The notes under the pieces: generated by a model | The model's database searches: none | Seen by the model: the letters and a program-made list of their open reading frames with translations, nothing else | What the model was told of the DNA's origin: nothing | Program-made: the position numbers and the translations under genes | In this document: positions 16,282 to 28,507 of the stretch, piece by piece | Layout: each line of letters opens with the position of its first letter | Position numbering within the stretch: position 1 is the first letter of the stretch | Origin: Fictibacillus macauensis ZFHKF-1 | GTDB lineage: Bacteria; Bacillota; Bacilli; Bacillales; Fictibacillaceae | Direction: 5' to 3' | NCBI RefSeq assembly: GCF_000269865.1 | Contig: NZ_AKKV01000041.1 | Coordinates: 1 to 60,770, forward strand | Length of the DNA stretch: 60,770 nucleotides

Positions 16282-17583
16282 CTACTTAATAAAGCCTTTG
16301 TAGTGTCGTCTAATTAACTGACTCTCAATTTGCTTCATAGTGTCTAAAGCCACACCTACAACAATCAGCAAGCTCGTTCCTCCAATTTGAATGGATGGTG
16401 GAAGCGTAAGCCCTGGAATTGATGTAAATAAAACCGGGAGAATAGCGATCAACGCAAGGAATAGAGATCCTACAAAAGTTAACCGATATAGAATTTTCGT
16501 AATATGCTTCTCAGTGTCTTTCCCTGGACGAACCGTTGGGATGTAGCCACCTTGTTTTCTTAAGTTATCCGCCATTTGTTCAGGGTTAACTTGAATAAAC
16601 GTGTAGAAGTATGAAAATCCAATAATTAAAAGCGCATATATAATCATTCCGACTGGCTGGGTGTAGTCAAACGTATTGACAATCCATTTTGTCACACTGT
16701 TTTGCTCAAAAAAGTTTGCTACTGTGCGCGGTGTTACGAGTAGGGAAATCGCAAAGATAACCGGAATAACACCCGCAGCATTTACTTTAATCGGCAAATG
16801 TGTTGATTGACCGCCAACAGGCTTATTTCCAACGACTCGTTTTGCATACTGAATCGGGATCTTGCGCAAACCTTGTTGAATATAGATAACGCCGACAACA
16901 ATTAATATAATAGCGACCAATAACACTAGTACCGTTACGATCGGTAAGAATAACTGATCGTTTGCGCCACTAAATTGCGCTTGATATATCTGTGTAACTG
17001 CTGTAGGAATAGCTGCGACAATCCCCGCGAAAATGATAACGGAAATACCATTTCCGATTCCCTTAAGGGTAATCTGCTCACCTAGCCACATCAAGAAAGC
17101 CGTTCCTGCTGTTAGAACTGTTGCAATAAACAAGTACGTTGACCAACTAGGATCTGAAATCAAACCAGGAAACAATTTGTTGAAGCCAATTGACATACCA
17201 ACAGCTTGTATAAAGCCTAGAACGATTGTACCGTACCGTGTGAACTGAGCCAATTTTTTTCGGCCCACTTCACCTTGCTTACTCCACTCAGTAAACTTTG
17301 GAACTACATCCATTTGAAGCAGCTGAACAATGATTGATGCTGTAATGTATGGCATAATACCCATTGCAAAGATGGAGAAGTTTTTTAATGCTCCACCACC
17401 GAACGTGTTTAAGAACCCAAAAATACTAGCATTGTTTCCACTGGAAAACTCTAGAACATCTCGATTCACACCAGGAACCGGAATAAAAGTTCCAATCCTG
17501 AAAACGATAAGCATCAGGAGCGTGAATAGAATCTTATTTCTTAGATCACTCACACGCATAATGTTGGAGATTGTCCGGAACAT
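16282..17583 (-). CDS. secY: SecY, protein translocase channel subunit
   Basis: A 433-aa integral membrane protein with ten predicted transmembrane segments, forming the Sec channel with SecE (encoded near 43.6 kb) and SecG. IPVPGVN near the start, GALKNFSIFAMGIMPYITAS (plug and TM2 region) and MADNLRKQGGYIPTVRPGK (loop C5) are diagnostic. The ATG overlaps the rplO stop by one base (TAATG), indicating coupled translation. Confidence 0.97.
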   Translation of the reverse strand: MFRTISNIMRVSDLRNKILFTLLMLIVFRIGTFIPVPGVNRDVLEFSSGNNASIFGFLNTFGGGALKNFSIFAMGIMPYITASIIVQLLQMDVVPKFTEWSKQGEVGRKKLAQFTRYGTIVLGFIQAVGMSIGFNKLFPGLISDPSWSTYLFIATVLTAGTAFLMWLGEQITLKGIGNGISVIIFAGIVAAIPTAVTQIYQAQFSGANDQLFLPIVTVLVLLVAIILIVVGVIYIQQGLRKIPIQYAKRVVGNKPVGGQSTHLPIKVNAAGVIPVIFAISLLVTPRTVANFFEQNSVTKWIVNTFDYTQPVGMIIYALLIIGFSYFYTFIQVNPEQMADNLRKQGGYIPTVRPGKDTEKHITKILYRLTFVGSLFLALIAILPVLFTSIPGLTLPPSIQIGGTSLLIVVGVALDTMKQIESQLIRRHYKGFIK

Positions 17584-18023
17584 TAGATCACCTCAGTTTT
17601 TCCGCCGGCTGCTTCAATTGCTTCTTTAGCAGAAGCAGAGAACTTGTGCGCCTTAACTGTAAGCTTAACTCCTAACTTGCCATTTCCTAGAACTTTAATT
17701 CCGCTGTTTTCCTTGCTTACTACACCAGTTTCAAGAAGAAGTTCTGGAGTTACCTCTGTACCTTCTTCGAAACGAGCAAGTTTATCAAGGTTTACAATTG
17801 CATACTCTTTACGAGTTGGGTTTGTGAATCCACGCTTAGGCAAACGACGTGCAAGCGGGTTCTGACCACCCTCGAATCCCGGACGAACACCTCCGCCGGA
17901 ACGAGCTTTTTGACCTTTGTGACCACGTCCACTTGTTTTACCGTTACCTGAACCGATACCACGACCAACACGGTTACGTGTAGAACGGGATCCTTCAGCT
18001 GGCTTTAACTCATGAAGTTTCAT
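17583..18023 (-). CDS. rplO: 50S ribosomal protein L15
   Basis: A 146-aa L15, a late-assembly 50S protein. The Gly/Arg-rich N-terminal extension ([20 protein letters not shown]) and [18 protein letters not shown] are typical. Its stop overlaps the secY start by one base. Preceded by rpmD with 31 bases between. Confidence 0.97.
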   Translation of the reverse strand: MKLHELKPAEGSRSTRNRVGRGIGSGNGKTSGRGHKGQKARSGGGVRPGFEGGQNPLARRLPKRGFTNPTRKEYAIVNLDKLARFEEGTEVTPELLLETGVVSKENSGIKVLGNGKLGVKLTVKAHKFSASAKEAIEAAGGKTEVI

Positions 18024-18054
18024 CTGAGCACCTCCTCATGATTTATTTAACGTT

Positions 18055-18243
18055 TTATGCTTGGATTTCTTTAACAGTTAGTAGATGAGAGACTTTGTTT
18101 ACCATTCCGCGAATAGCAGCATTGTCTTCATGTACTACAGTTTGATGCATTTTTCTAAGACCTAGTGTCTTAACAGTGATACGTTGGTTTTCAGGACGAC
18201 CAATAACACTGCGAGTGAGGGTGATTTCTAATTTCTTAGCCAT
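18055..18243 (-). CDS. rpmD: 50S ribosomal protein L30
   Basis: A 62-aa L30 of normal bacterial length. [18 protein letters not shown] and the central [20 protein letters not shown] are the family pattern. It lies 14 bases after rpsE, with a strong ribosome-binding site. Confidence 0.96.
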   Translation of the reverse strand: MAKKLEITLTRSVIGRPENQRITVKTLGLRKMHQTVVHEDNAAIRGMVNKVSHLLTVKEIQA

Positions 18244-18257
18244 CTATAGTTCCCTCC

Positions 18258-18755
18258 TTAACCTAAAAGCTCTTGTACTGATTTGCCACGAAGTTTCGCA
18301 ACGTCCTCAGCGCGTTTAAGATTTTTTAATCCTTCGATCGTAGCACGCACCATGTTGATTGGGTTGTTAGATCCAAGTGATTTAGAAAGGATATCGCCGA
18401 TACCAGCAAGCTCCAATACCGCACGGACTGGTCCGCCGGCAATAACTCCAGTACCCTCAGATGCAGGTTTTAGTAATACGTTTCCTGCGCCAAATCGTCC
18501 TGTAATTTGGTGAGGGATTGTTGTACGAACAACAGGTACTGTAATTAAGTTTTTCTTTGCGTCTTCAATAGCTTTACGGATTGCATCTGGTACTTCTTGT
18601 GCTTTACCAGTTCCAAATCCTACATGACCATTTTTGTCTCCAACGACAACGACTGCAGCAAAGCGGAAGCGACGTCCACCTTTAACAACCTTCGCTACAC
18701 GGTTGACCGTTACGACTCGTTCTTCAAGTTCAAGTTTATTAGGGTCGATACGCAT
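18258..18755 (-). CDS. rpsE: 30S ribosomal protein S5
   Basis: A 165-aa S5, involved in decoding fidelity with S4. The double-stranded RNA-binding N-terminal domain ([20 protein letters not shown]) contains the Lys/Gly loop where spectinomycin-resistance changes are known; it appears wild type. The [17 protein letters not shown] motif follows. It lies 20 bases after rplR. Confidence 0.97.
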   Translation of the reverse strand: MRIDPNKLELEERVVTVNRVAKVVKGGRRFRFAAVVVVGDKNGHVGFGTGKAQEVPDAIRKAIEDAKKNLITVPVVRTTIPHQITGRFGAGNVLLKPASEGTGVIAGGPVRAVLELAGIGDILSKSLGSNNPINMVRATIEGLKNLKRAEDVAKLRGKSVQELLG

Positions 18756-18775
18756 CAGTAGGTTCCCTCCTTCTA

Positions 18776-19138
18776 TTAAAATTCTAATCCAGCTTCGCGA
18801 GCTGCATCAGCTAATGCTTTAACACGTCCATGGTATAAGTATCCGCCGCGGTCGAAAACAACGTTTTTCACGTTCTTTTCAGAACCAGCTTTAGCGATTG
18901 CTGAGCCAACTGCTTTAGCAGCGTCGACGTTACCACCATTCTTCACATCCATACCTTTATCAAGGGTAGAAGCTGAAGCGATTGTTACACCGTTTGTGTC
19001 ATCGATTAATTGAGCATAAATGTGCTTGCTTGAACGGAATACGTTCAAACGAGGACGTTCTGCAGTACCGATAACTGAGCGGCGAACACGAGCATGTCTT
19101 TTTTTACGAGCGACATTTTTATCCGCTTTAGTGATCAT
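18776..19138 (-). CDS. rplR: 50S ribosomal protein L18
   Basis: A 120-aa L18, the 5S rRNA-binding protein of the central protuberance. [20 protein letters not shown] and the terminal [20 protein letters not shown] are diagnostic. The start is ATG 19138, eight bases after AAAGGAG; the upstream GTG at 19147 would sit too close to that site. The 120-aa length matches B. subtilis. Confidence 0.96.
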   Translation of the reverse strand: MITKADKNVARKKRHARVRRSVIGTAERPRLNVFRSSKHIYAQLIDDTNGVTIASASTLDKGMDVKNGGNVDAAKAVGSAIAKAGSEKNVKNVVFDRGGYLYHGRVKALADAAREAGLEF

Positions 19139-19174
19139 CCTATGCACTCCTTTCCGCTAACTTGTTAACGGCCT

Positions 19175-19711
19175 TTATTTACCAGTTTTACCTTCTTTGC
19201 GTCGTACAAATTCACCTTCATAACGAATTCCTTTACCTTTGTAAGGCTCAGGAGCACGTACTGAACGGATGTTTGCAGCAAGTTCTCCAACGCGTTGTTT
19301 GTCGATTCCTTTTACGATCACTTTCGTGTTAGAAGGAACTTCGACTTCTAGTCCTTGTTCAGGTGTAATCTCAACTGGGTGAGAGTATCCAACGTTAAGG
19401 ATTAGTTTGTTTCCGGATTTAGAAGCACGGTAACCGACACCGATAATTTCAAGTGCTCTCTCGTAACCAGCTGTTACACCGATAACCATGTTGTTAAGAA
19501 CGCTACGAGTTGTTCCGTGTAAAGCACGGTGCTCTTTGTGATCGCTCGGGCGCTCAAAAGTGATCGTGCTTTCTGCTACATTAATTTTAATATCTTTGTG
19601 GAATTGACGAGACAATTCTCCCTTTGGACCTTTTACAGTTACAAAGTTATCTTTGTTCTCGATCGTTACTCCGCTTGGAATTTCCACAGGTTTATTACCT
19701 ACGCGAGACAT
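19175..19711 (-). CDS. rplF: 50S ribosomal protein L6
   Basis: A 178-aa L6 made of two repeated domains, near the factor-binding site. [15 protein letters not shown] at the start and [22 protein letters not shown] at the end (first 20 residues shown by motif) are typical. Normal length. It lies 28 bases after rpsH. Confidence 0.97.
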   Translation of the reverse strand: MSRVGNKPVEIPSGVTIENKDNFVTVKGPKGELSRQFHKDIKINVAESTITFERPSDHKEHRALHGTTRSVLNNMVIGVTAGYERALEIIGVGYRASKSGNKLILNVGYSHPVEITPEQGLEVEVPSNTKVIVKGIDKQRVGELAANIRSVRAPEPYKGKGIRYEGEFVRRKEGKTGK

Positions 19712-19739
19712 AGTGACACCTCCATTCGCTACTTAATTT

Positions 19740-20138
19740 TTACCAAACGTATGCTAATACTTCGCCGCCGACTTTTTGTTGACGAGCTTCTTTGTCAGTA
19801 AGGATACCTTTAGATGTTGATACTAACGCAATCCCAAGTCCTCCAAGTACTCGTGGAAGCTCAGTAGATTTCGCGTATACACGCAATCCAGGTTTACTGA
19901 TACGTTTAAGACCAGTAATTACACGCTCATTGTTTGAACCGTACTTAAGGAAGATACGAATCATTCCTTGTTTGCTATCCTCGATGTATTCAACATCACG
20001 AACAAAGCCTTCACGCTTAAGGATTTCAGCGATCTCTTTCTTGATTGTAGAGCCTGGAACCTCTAATTTATCGTGACGAACAGTGTTTGCGTTGCGAATA
20101 CGAGTAAGCATATCTGCAATTGGATCTGTCATGACCAT
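19740..20138 (-). CDS. rpsH: 30S ribosomal protein S8
   Basis: A 132-aa S8, which binds helix 21 of 16S rRNA and represses the spc operon in E. coli. [15 protein letters not shown] and the terminal [15 protein letters not shown] are diagnostic. AAGGAGGT lies nine bases before the first ATG, so the MVMTD start is kept, as in B. subtilis. Confidence 0.97.
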   Translation of the reverse strand: MVMTDPIADMLTRIRNANTVRHDKLEVPGSTIKKEIAEILKREGFVRDVEYIEDSKQGMIRIFLKYGSNNERVITGLKRISKPGLRVYAKSTELPRVLGGLGIALVSTSKGILTDKEARQQKVGGEVLAYVW

Positions 20139-20170
20139 TGATATTTACCTCCTTCCCTTTGTTCAGGGTA

Positions 20171-20374
<204 letters not shown>

Positions 20375-20383
20375 CTAAAAAGA

Positions 20384-20923
20384 TTATTTTTGGAAAGGCA
20401 TACCTACTTGAGTAAGTAGTTCACGAGCCTCTTCATCCGTGTTAGCAGTCGTTACGATAACGATGTCCATACCACGAACTTTGTTTACTTTATCGTAATC
20501 GATCTCTGGGAAGATCAATTGCTCTTTTACACCAAGAGTGTAGTTACCACGGCCATCAAAAGCTTTCTTTGAAATACCACGGAAGTCACGAACACGTGGA
20601 AGTGTAACGGAAATTAACTTGTCTAAGAAATCATACATGCGTTCTCCGCGAAGCGTTACTTTTGCACCGATCGGCATCCCTTCACGAAGCTTGAAGCCTG
20701 CGATAGATTTCTTAGCACGAGTGATTACTGGCTTTTGACCAGCAATTGCTGTTAGTTCTTCAACTGCTGTATCCAATACTTTAGAGTTGGAAACTGCATC
20801 ACCAACACCCATGTTGATTACGATTTTTTCGATCTTTGGGACTTCCATTACAGAAGTGTAGTTGAACTTCTCAACTAGAGAAGAAACGATTTCACTTTTA
20901 TAACGATCTTGTAGACGATTCAT
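20384..20923 (-). CDS. rplE: 50S ribosomal protein L5
   Basis: A 179-aa L5, a 5S rRNA-binding protein that contacts the P-site t[23 protein letters not shown] and the terminal [16 protein letters not shown] are typical. ATG 20923 lies eight bases after AAAGGAGG; a TTG one codon upstream is not needed. The length equals B. subtilis L5. Confidence 0.97.
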   Translation of the reverse strand: MNRLQDRYKSEIVSSLVEKFNYTSVMEVPKIEKIVINMGVGDAVSNSKVLDTAVEELTAIAGQKPVITRAKKSIAGFKLREGMPIGAKVTLRGERMYDFLDKLISVTLPRVRDFRGISKKAFDGRGNYTLGVKEQLIFPEIDYDKVNKVRGMDIVIVTTANTDEEARELLTQVGMPFQK

Positions 20924-20947
20924 CAAGATGCCCTCCTTTCACTGCGA

Positions 20948-21262
20948 TTATTTATCTAATACTTCACCTGATTTAGCTACACGAACTTTTTTACCGTCGA
21001 CTTCTTTGTAACCTACACGAGTAGGAACATTTGTCTTCGGATCTAGAGGCATTACGTTAGAAACGTGAACCGGAGCCTCTTGGCTAACGATTCCGCCTTG
21101 CGGGTTAACCTGAGATGGTTTTGAATGCTTCTTAACGATATTAACGCCTTCTACAAGGACACGATTTTGTTTTGGAAAAGCTTCAAGAATTACTCCTTGT
21201 TTGCCTTTATCCTTACCAGAAATCACTTGTACTTTATCGCCTTTTTTAACATGCATTGGCAT
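20948..21262 (-). CDS. rplX: 50S ribosomal protein L24
   Basis: A 104-aa L24, an assembly initiator with an N-terminal KOW motif ([18 protein letters not shown], about 6-23). The ATG at 21262 (MPMHVKK) is nearer AAGGAGGT than the second ATG at 21256; the latter would give the 102-aa MHVKK form seen in relatives, so either start is possible. Confidence 0.95.
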   Translation of the reverse strand: MPMHVKKGDKVQVISGKDKGKQGVILEAFPKQNRVLVEGVNIVKKHSKPSQVNPQGGIVSQEAPVHVSNVMPLDPKTNVPTRVGYKEVDGKKVRVAKSGEVLDK

Positions 21263-21318
21263 GAGCGTGTTGCACCTCCTTACAAGCCTTCATTAGAGTC
21301 TTGCATTCTTTTGAAAAA

Positions 21319-21687
21319 TTAAAGTACTTCCGGAGCAAGTGAAACAATCTTCATGAATTGTTTGTCACGAAGTTCACGAGCAACTGGTCCGAAGATACGA
21401 GTACCACGAGGACCTTTGTCATCACGAACGATTACAGCCGCGTTCTCATCGAAGCGGATTGTAGAACCGTCGTTACGGTGAACACCACGTTTAGTACGAA
21501 CTACTACAGCTTTAACGACATCACCTTTTTTGACAACGCCACCTGGTGTAGCGGATTTTACAGTACAAACGATGATATCACCGATGTTAGCGTATTTACG
21601 CCCAGAACCACCAAGAACTTTAATAGTAAGTAACTCACGAGCACCAGAGTTATCAGCTACTTTTAAACGAGTCTCTTGTTGAATCAT
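21319..21687 (-). CDS. rplN: 50S ribosomal protein L14
   Basis: A 122-aa L14 located at the subunit interface, forming a bridge to 16S r[22 protein letters not shown] and [16 protein letters not shown] are diagnostic. Preceded by rpsQ with a 44-base gap and followed by rplX. Confidence 0.97.
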   Translation of the reverse strand: MIQQETRLKVADNSGARELLTIKVLGGSGRKYANIGDIIVCTVKSATPGGVVKKGDVVKAVVVRTKRGVHRNDGSTIRFDENAAVIVRDDKGPRGTRIFGPVARELRDKQFMKIVSLAPEVL

Positions 21688-21731
21688 GCGAATTGACCTC
21701 CTTTCGGATACAGTTTAGATCCGAACATATA

Positions 21732-21995
21732 TTAAATAACTACTGCTTCTTCAACCACTTCTACTAGACGGAAACGTTTGTCTTTAGAAAGCGGACGAGT
21801 TTCCATGATTTTAACTAAATCATTTACCTTAGCAGTGTTGTTTTCATCATGAGCCTTAAATTTCTTAGAGTACTTAACACGCTTGTTGTATAAAGGGTGT
21901 TTTTTGTATGTCTCTACAAGCACAGTGATTGTTTTGTCCATCTTGTCAGAGACAACACGGCCAACATACACTTTACGCTGGTTACGTTCACTCAT
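21732..21995 (-). CDS. rpsQ: 30S ribosomal protein S17
   Basis: An 87-aa OB-fold S17. [19 protein letters not shown] and [20 protein letters not shown] are the family pattern. It follows rpmC by 20 bases in the S10/spc series. Confidence 0.97.
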   Translation of the reverse strand: MSERNQRKVYVGRVVSDKMDKTITVLVETYKKHPLYNKRVKYSKKFKAHDENNTAKVNDLVKIMETRPLSKDKRFRLVEVVEEAVVI

Positions 21996-22015
21996 CGGGC
22001 GAACCTCCTCTCCTA

Positions 22016-23304
<1,289 letters not shown>

Positions 23305-23306
23305 AA

Positions 23307-23648
23307 TTATCCCTCCTTCTTTTCAGAAACAACGATAGTGATGTGGCTAGTACGCTTGTTAATACGGCTTGCGCGTCCCATTGCACGAGGACGGAAACGT
23401 TTTAACGTAATGCCTTCATCTACGAATGCAGATGATACCACAAGGTTGTTTGGTTCCATTTCATAGTTGTGTTCCGCGTTTGCGATTGCAGACTTTAATA
23501 CCTTTTCGATCACTGGAGATGCAGCTTTCGGAGTAAGGCGTAGAATCGCAAGTGCTTCGCCTACTTGCTTACCTCGAATCAAATCGATAACAATTCTCGC
23601 TTTACGAGGAGCAATACGCACTTGTTTAGCAACAGCTTTTGCTTGCAT
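23307..23648 (-). CDS. rplV: 50S ribosomal protein L22
   Basis: A 113-aa L22, whose beta-hairpin lines the exit tunnel next to the macrolide site. [20 protein letters not shown] and the hairpin [20 protein letters not shown] are intact, with none of the known loop deletions that give macrolide resistance. Confidence 0.97.
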   Translation of the reverse strand: MQAKAVAKQVRIAPRKARIVIDLIRGKQVGEALAILRLTPKAASPVIEKVLKSAIANAEHNYEMEPNNLVVSSAFVDEGITLKRFRPRAMGRASRINKRTSHITIVVSEKKEG

Positions 23649-23667
23649 TTGGTGTACCTCCCCTCAA

Positions 23668-23946
23668 TTAACGTCTTGTTTTCTTATCATCAGCGGCATG
23701 ACCTTTGTAAGTACGAGTTGGTGCAAATTCACCTAACTTGTGTCCGACCATGTCTTCTGTAACATAAACCGGTACGTGCTTACGTCCATCATATACTGCT
23801 AAAGTGTGTCCGATGAATTCCGGAAAAATCGTTGAGCGACGAGACCAAGTTTTGATGACTTTCTTGTCGTTGGCTTCGTTCATGCTTTCAACTTTTTTCA
23901 TTAAGTGGTCATCAACAAAAGGTCCTTTTTTCAAACTGCGACCCAT
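23668..23946 (-). CDS. rpsS: 30S ribosomal protein S19
   Basis: A 92-aa S19 of the 30S head. [19 protein letters not shown] and the terminal [19 protein letters not shown] are diagnostic. A 57-base gap containing a perfect hairpin separates it from rplB upstream. Confidence 0.97.
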   Translation of the reverse strand: MGRSLKKGPFVDDHLMKKVESMNEANDKKVIKTWSRRSTIFPEFIGHTLAVYDGRKHVPVYVTEDMVGHKLGEFAPTRTYKGHAADDKKTRR

Positions 23947-23971
23947 ACGTGAACCTCCCTTCGCGAATGCG

Positions 23972-23993
23972 CTACGGTTCGAGCGAACCGTAG
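23972..23993 (-). repeat. Perfect hairpin in rplB-rpsS gap
   Basis: Nine-base arms CTACGGTTC (23972-23980) and GAACCGTAG (23985-23993) flank a 4-nt loop, about 26 bases upstream of rpsS. No U-tract follows. It is GC-rich and would be stable in the polycistronic mRNA. Confidence 0.7.
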
Positions 23994-24003
23994 GACAAAC
24001 ACG

Positions 24004-24834
24004 TTATTTTTTACGACGACGTACGATGTACTTGTCAGTAGATTTGTTTTTCTTACGAGTTTTGAATCCAAGAGTTGGTTTACCCCATGGAGACATTGGT
24101 GATTTACGTCCGATTGGAGCGCGTCCTTCACCACCACCGTGTGGGTGATCGTTAGGGTTCATTACAGAACCACGAACTGTTGGACGGATACCCATCCAGC
24201 GAGAGCGACCAGCTTTACCTACGTTTACTAGTTCATGCTCAAGGTTACCAACTTGACCGATTGTTGCACGGCAAGTTAAAAGGATCATACGAACCTCTCC
24301 AGAACCTAAACGAACAAGCGCGTATTTTTCTTCTTTACCAAGAAGTTGAGCACTAGCTCCAGCAGAACGAGCAAGCTGTCCACCTTTACCAGGTTGAAGC
24401 TCGATGTTGTGGATTGTAGAACCTACAGGGATGTTTGCTAGTGGTAGCGCGTTCCCTACTTTAATGTCTGCTTCAGTACCAGACATGATTTCTTGACCTA
24501 CTACTAAGCCTTTAGGAGCAAGAATGTAACGTTTTTCACCATCAACGTAGTTGATTAGTGCGATGTTAGCCGTACGGTTTGGATCGTATTCGATCGTAGC
24601 AACGCGTCCTGGTATTCCATCTTTGTTACGTTTAAAGTCGATGATACGGTATTTACGTTTGTGTCCTCCACCTTGGTGACGAACTGTAAGTTTACCTTGG
24701 TTGTTGCGTCCAGCTTTTTTGCTAAGTGGAGCAAGCAATGATTTTTCTGGTTTATTAGTAGTAATCTCAGCAAAGTCTAACTGAGTCATACCACGACGAC
24801 CATTAGTGATCGGTTTAAACTTTTTGATACCCAT
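24004..24834 (-). CDS. rplB: 50S ribosomal protein L2
   Basis: A 276-aa L2, needed for subunit association and peptidyl transfer. [17 protein letters not shown] near the start, and the conserved [19 protein letters not shown] with the essential His near residue 230, are intact. It follows rplW by 15 bases. Confidence 0.98.
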   Translation of the reverse strand: MGIKKFKPITNGRRGMTQLDFAEITTNKPEKSLLAPLSKKAGRNNQGKLTVRHQGGGHKRKYRIIDFKRNKDGIPGRVATIEYDPNRTANIALINYVDGEKRYILAPKGLVVGQEIMSGTEADIKVGNALPLANIPVGSTIHNIELQPGKGGQLARSAGASAQLLGKEEKYALVRLGSGEVRMILLTCRATIGQVGNLEHELVNVGKAGRSRWMGIRPTVRGSVMNPNDHPHGGGEGRAPIGRKSPMSPWGKPTLGFKTRKKNKSTDKYIVRRRKK

Positions 24835-24849
24835 TTAAGTTTCCCTCCC

Positions 24850-25134
24850 TTACTGCTCGAAAATTTCGAGTTCTTTGCTGTTCGGAGCTAAAGTGATAAC
24901 CGCCTTTTTACGCTTAGCAGTGTAACCACTGTGACGACCTACACGTTTGAATTTCCCTTTGTAGTTCGCAGTGTTTACTGATGCAACTTTAATTCCGAAA
25001 ATTTCTTCTAGTGCAAACTTGATTTGAGTCTTTGTCGCACGAGTGTCCACTTCGAAAGTGTACTTACCGTCAGCCATAATGTCAGTAGAACGCTCTGTAA
25101 TTACGGGGCGCTTAATAATATCGCGTGCATCCAT
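24850..25134 (-). CDS. rplW: 50S ribosomal protein L23
   Basis: A 94-aa L23 at the exit-tunnel rim, the docking site of trigger factor and [16 protein letters not shown] at the start and [20 protein letters not shown] are typical. Its ATG overlaps the rplD stop by one base (TAATG). Confidence 0.97.
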   Translation of the reverse strand: MDARDIIKRPVITERSTDIMADGKYTFEVDTRATKTQIKFALEEIFGIKVASVNTANYKGKFKRVGRHSGYTAKRKKAVITLAPNSKELEIFEQ

Positions 25135-25757
25135 TATGCAAGCACCTCCTCTACTTTTTCCACAGCGTCTTTTGTCATAACAAGCTTGTCGTGTTTCAGT
25201 ACATCAAGCACGTTAACACCAGATGCCGTAACGACTGTTACGCCAGGGATGTTGCGGGCAGATAAAGCAACGAATTCGTTGAAATCGCCTGTTACAACAA
25301 GAGCTTTACGATCTGCGGATAGATTTTCAAGTACTTTCTTCATATCTTTTGTTTTTGGTGCTTCAAAAGAAAGAGCATCAAGTACTACTAGATCGTTATC
25401 GATAACCTTAGAAGAAAGTGCGGATTTAATCGCTAAACGACGAACTTTCTTAGGTAGTTTGTAAGAATAGCTACGAGGTGTCGGTCCGAAAACAACTCCA
25501 CCGCCAACCCATTGTGGAGAACGGATAGAACCTTGACGAGCACGTCCAGTCCCTTTTTGTTTCCACGGCTTACGTCCACCACCAGCAACTTCAGAACGGT
25601 TTTTCACGTCATGGTTACCTTGGCGAAGTGAAGCTTGCTGCATTACTACAGCATCAAATAATACATTTTTGTTTGGCTCAATACCGAAAACGGAAGCGTT
25701 AAGCTCTAGGTCGCCGGCTTGAGTACCATCTTGCTTGAAAATAGCTACTTTAGGCAT
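25134..25757 (-). CDS. rplD: 50S ribosomal protein L4
   Basis: A 207-aa L4 whose extended loop ([20 protein letters not shown], about 65-84) lines the exit tunnel. In E. coli L4 also represses the S10 operon. The loop carries the wild-type [11 protein letters not shown]. It overlaps rplW by one base and follows rplC by 17. Confidence 0.97.
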   Translation of the reverse strand: MPKVAIFKQDGTQAGDLELNASVFGIEPNKNVLFDAVVMQQASLRQGNHDVKNRSEVAGGGRKPWKQKGTGRARQGSIRSPQWVGGGVVFGPTPRSYSYKLPKKVRRLAIKSALSSKVIDNDLVVLDALSFEAPKTKDMKKVLENLSADRKALVVTGDFNEFVALSARNIPGVTVVTASGVNVLDVLKHDKLVMTKDAVEKVEEVLA

Positions 25758-25774
25758 CGATGTATCCTCCCTTC

Positions 25775-26413
25775 TTATTTAGCTTCTTTTGCTTTTACAG
25801 CATAGTTGATTGTAACGTAGCTCTTTTTCGCTCCAGGTACGTTACCTTTAATTAGAAGTAAGTTACGCTCAGCGTCAACTTTTACTACTTCTAAGTTTTG
25901 AACAGTGATTTGCTCTCCGCCTGTACGTCCAGGTAAGTTTTTACCTTTGAATACACGGTTAGGGTCAACTGCACCCATAGAACCAGGACGACGGTGATAG
26001 CGAGAACCATGGCTCATCGGTCCGCGGGATTGTCCGTGGCGTTTAATAACACCTTGGAATCCTTTACCTTTAGATGTTCCAGTTACGTCTACAACGTCAC
26101 CTTCTGCAAAAATGTCTACCTTGACTTCTTGACCAACCTCATATTCCGTAGCGTCAACATTACGGAATTCTTTAACGAAGCGCTTAGGGTTTGTGTTAGC
26201 TTTAGCAGCGTGTCCTTTAGCAGGCTTGTTCACAGTGCTTTCTTTCTTGTCATCAAATCCTAATTGGATCGCTTCATAACCGTCATTTTCTGAAGATTTC
26301 TTCTGAAGAACAACGTTTGGAGTAACTTCAACGACAGTAACAGGGATAAGATCTCCGTTTTCTGCGAACACTTGAGTCATTCCAAGTTTTTTTCCTAAGA
26401 TTCCTTTGGCCAT
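25775..26413 (-). CDS. rplC: 50S ribosomal protein L3
   Basis: A 212-aa L3 reaching the peptidyl transferase centre. [21 protein letters not shown] and the [20 protein letters not shown] loop are diagnostic. The loop region where linezolid or tiamulin changes occur looks unaltered. It follows rpsJ by 54 bases. Confidence 0.97.
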   Translation of the reverse strand: MAKGILGKKLGMTQVFAENGDLIPVTVVEVTPNVVLQKKSSENDGYEAIQLGFDDKKESTVNKPAKGHAAKANTNPKRFVKEFRNVDATEYEVGQEVKVDIFAEGDVVDVTGTSKGKGFQGVIKRHGQSRGPMSHGSRYHRRPGSMGAVDPNRVFKGKNLPGRTGGEQITVQNLEVVKVDAERNLLLIKGNVPGAKKSYVTINYAVKAKEAK

Positions 26414-26467
26414 TAGTCACACCTCCTGTGATTGTTTAATGTTTTTTATATAATATCTCACGATTGC

Positions 26468-26913
<446 letters not shown>

Positions 26914-26919
26914 TTACTT

Positions 26920-26948
26920 ATTATAGAGAAAAGTTGCCCAGAGTGCAA
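26920..26948 (-). promoter_or_regulatory. S10 operon promoter, proximal
   Basis: On the minus strand there is a -35 TTGCAC (26948-26943), a 17-bp spacer and a perfect -10 TATAAT (26925-26920). It would start transcription near 26913. Confidence 0.82.
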
Positions 26949-26991
26949 GTAATTCTTATAAATATTTTTTTATTGGTCACATACCTGTTTT

Positions 26992-27020
26992 ATTATAGTA
27001 GCCTCAATTAAGAAATGCAA
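26992..27020 (-). promoter_or_regulatory. S10 operon promoter, distal
   Basis: On the minus strand there is a -35 TTGCAT (27020-27015), a 17-bp spacer and a perfect -10 TATAAT (26997-26992), 72 bp upstream of the proximal promoter. The remaining gene-free sequence up to the tufA terminator shows nothing further. Confidence 0.72.
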
Positions 27021-27156
27021 GGATATATGATGGATTCCACAGAATGGAAGTCGCGTTTCTTCTATATAAAGAAGCGCGTTATGATCTTCTTGATGATTAA
27101 CAATGATTGGTTCATTCACTGTTCAGCATCCCTTAAAACCAACCTTGAAAATAAAA

Positions 27157-27190
27157 GCAAAAAAAGCACCCCAGATTGGGATGCTTTTTC
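27157..27190 (-). terminator. Terminator after tufA
   Basis: On the minus strand AAAAAGCATCCCA (27189-27177) pairs with its partner at 27173-27161 (13 bp, one G-U), with a 3-nt loop and a T-rich tail. It ends the str operon 14 bases after the tufA stop. Confidence 0.88.
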
Positions 27191-27203
27191 TTATCAATAA
27201 AGA

Positions 27204-28394
27204 CTATTCTTGGATTGTAGCTACTACTCCAGCACCTACAGTACGTCCACCTTCACGAATAGAGAACTTAGTTCCTTCTTCGATCGCGATTGGAGCGATA
27301 AGTTCAACAGTCATTTCGATGTTGTCTCCAGGCATAACCATTTCAGTTCCTTCTGGAAGTTGAATGATTCCTGTTACGTCAGTTGTACGGAAGTAGAACT
27401 GAGGACGGTAGTTAGAGAAGAATGGAGTGTGACGTCCACCCTCTTCTTTTGAAAGAACATAAACTTCTGATTTGAATTTAGTGTGAGCTTTTACAGTACC
27501 TGGCTTAGCAAGAACTTGTCCACGCTCAACGTCTTCACGGGATACACCACGAAGAAGTGCACCGATGTTGTCTCCAGCTTCAGCATAATCAAGAAGCTTA
27601 CGGAACATTTCAACACCTGTTACAGTAGTTGATTTTGGCTCTTCAGTAAGACCAAGGATCTCGATTACGTCACCAACTTTAACTTGTCCACGCTCAACAC
27701 GTCCAGTAGCAACTGTACCACGACCAGTGATTGAGAATACATCCTCAACTGGCATCATGAATGGTTTTTCAGTGTCACGTGGAGGAGTTGGGATGTACTC
27801 GTCAACTGCGTCCATAAGTTCGATGATTTTAGCTTCCCACTCAGCATCTCCTTCAAGAGCTTTAAGTGCAGAACCTTTAATTACAGGAACATCGTCTCCT
27901 GGGAAGTCGTACTCAGAAAGAAGGTCACGTACTTCCATTTCAACTAGCTCAAGAAGTTCTTCGTCGTCAACCATGTCACATTTGTTTAGGAATACAACTA
28001 GGTAAGGAACACCTACTTGACGAGAAAGAAGGATGTGCTCACGAGTTTGTGGCATTGGGCCATCAGCAGCAGATACTACTAGGATCCCACCATCCATTTG
28101 TGCAGCACCAGTGATCATGTTTTTAACATAGTCAGCATGTCCTGGGCAGTCAACGTGTGCATAGTGACGGTTGTCAGTTTCGTACTCAACGTGTGCAGTT
28201 GAGATTGTAATCCCACGCTCACGCTCTTCAGGAGCACCATCGATTTGGTCGTAAGCCATAGCTTGGCCTTTACCAGATTTTTTAGCAAGTACAGATGTAA
28301 TTGCAGCAGTTAGTGTAGTTTTACCATGGTCAACGTGACCAATAGTACCAATATTCGCATGCGTTTTGGAACGATCAAATTTCTCTTTAGCCAT
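27204..28394 (-). CDS. tufA: Elongation factor Tu
   Basis: A 396-aa EF-Tu that delivers aminoacyl-tRNA to the ribosome. G1 GHVDHGKT (19-26), G3 DCPGH (about 81-85) and G4 NKCD (about 136-139) are intact, followed by the two beta-barrel domains ([24 protein letters not shown]). Last gene of the str operon, 113 bases after fusA, with a terminator behind. Confidence 0.99.
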   Translation of the reverse strand: MAKEKFDRSKTHANIGTIGHVDHGKTTLTAAITSVLAKKSGKGQAMAYDQIDGAPEERERGITISTAHVEYETDNRHYAHVDCPGHADYVKNMITGAAQMDGGILVVSAADGPMPQTREHILLSRQVGVPYLVVFLNKCDMVDDEELLELVEMEVRDLLSEYDFPGDDVPVIKGSALKALEGDAEWEAKIIELMDAVDEYIPTPPRDTEKPFMMPVEDVFSITGRGTVATGRVERGQVKVGDVIEILGLTEEPKSTTVTGVEMFRKLLDYAEAGDNIGALLRGVSREDVERGQVLAKPGTVKAHTKFKSEVYVLSKEEGGRHTPFFSNYRPQFYFRTTDVTGIIQLPEGTEMVMPGDNIEMTVELIAPIAIEEGTKFSIREGGRTVGAGVVATIQE

Positions 28395-28507
28395 GAGAAA
28401 GATTCCTCCTTAAAATATGTGTAATACATTTATTTTTTATTTAAAACAGACAGGTTTTCCCGCCTATTTTAGATTACATGAATTTCGACTGTCTTACAAC
28501 TGGGAGC

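Noticed and set aside
25024-25464. Plus-strand frame of 146 codons antisense to rplD and rplW
   Set aside because: Shadow of highly biased ribosomal protein codons; no ribosome-binding site or domain.
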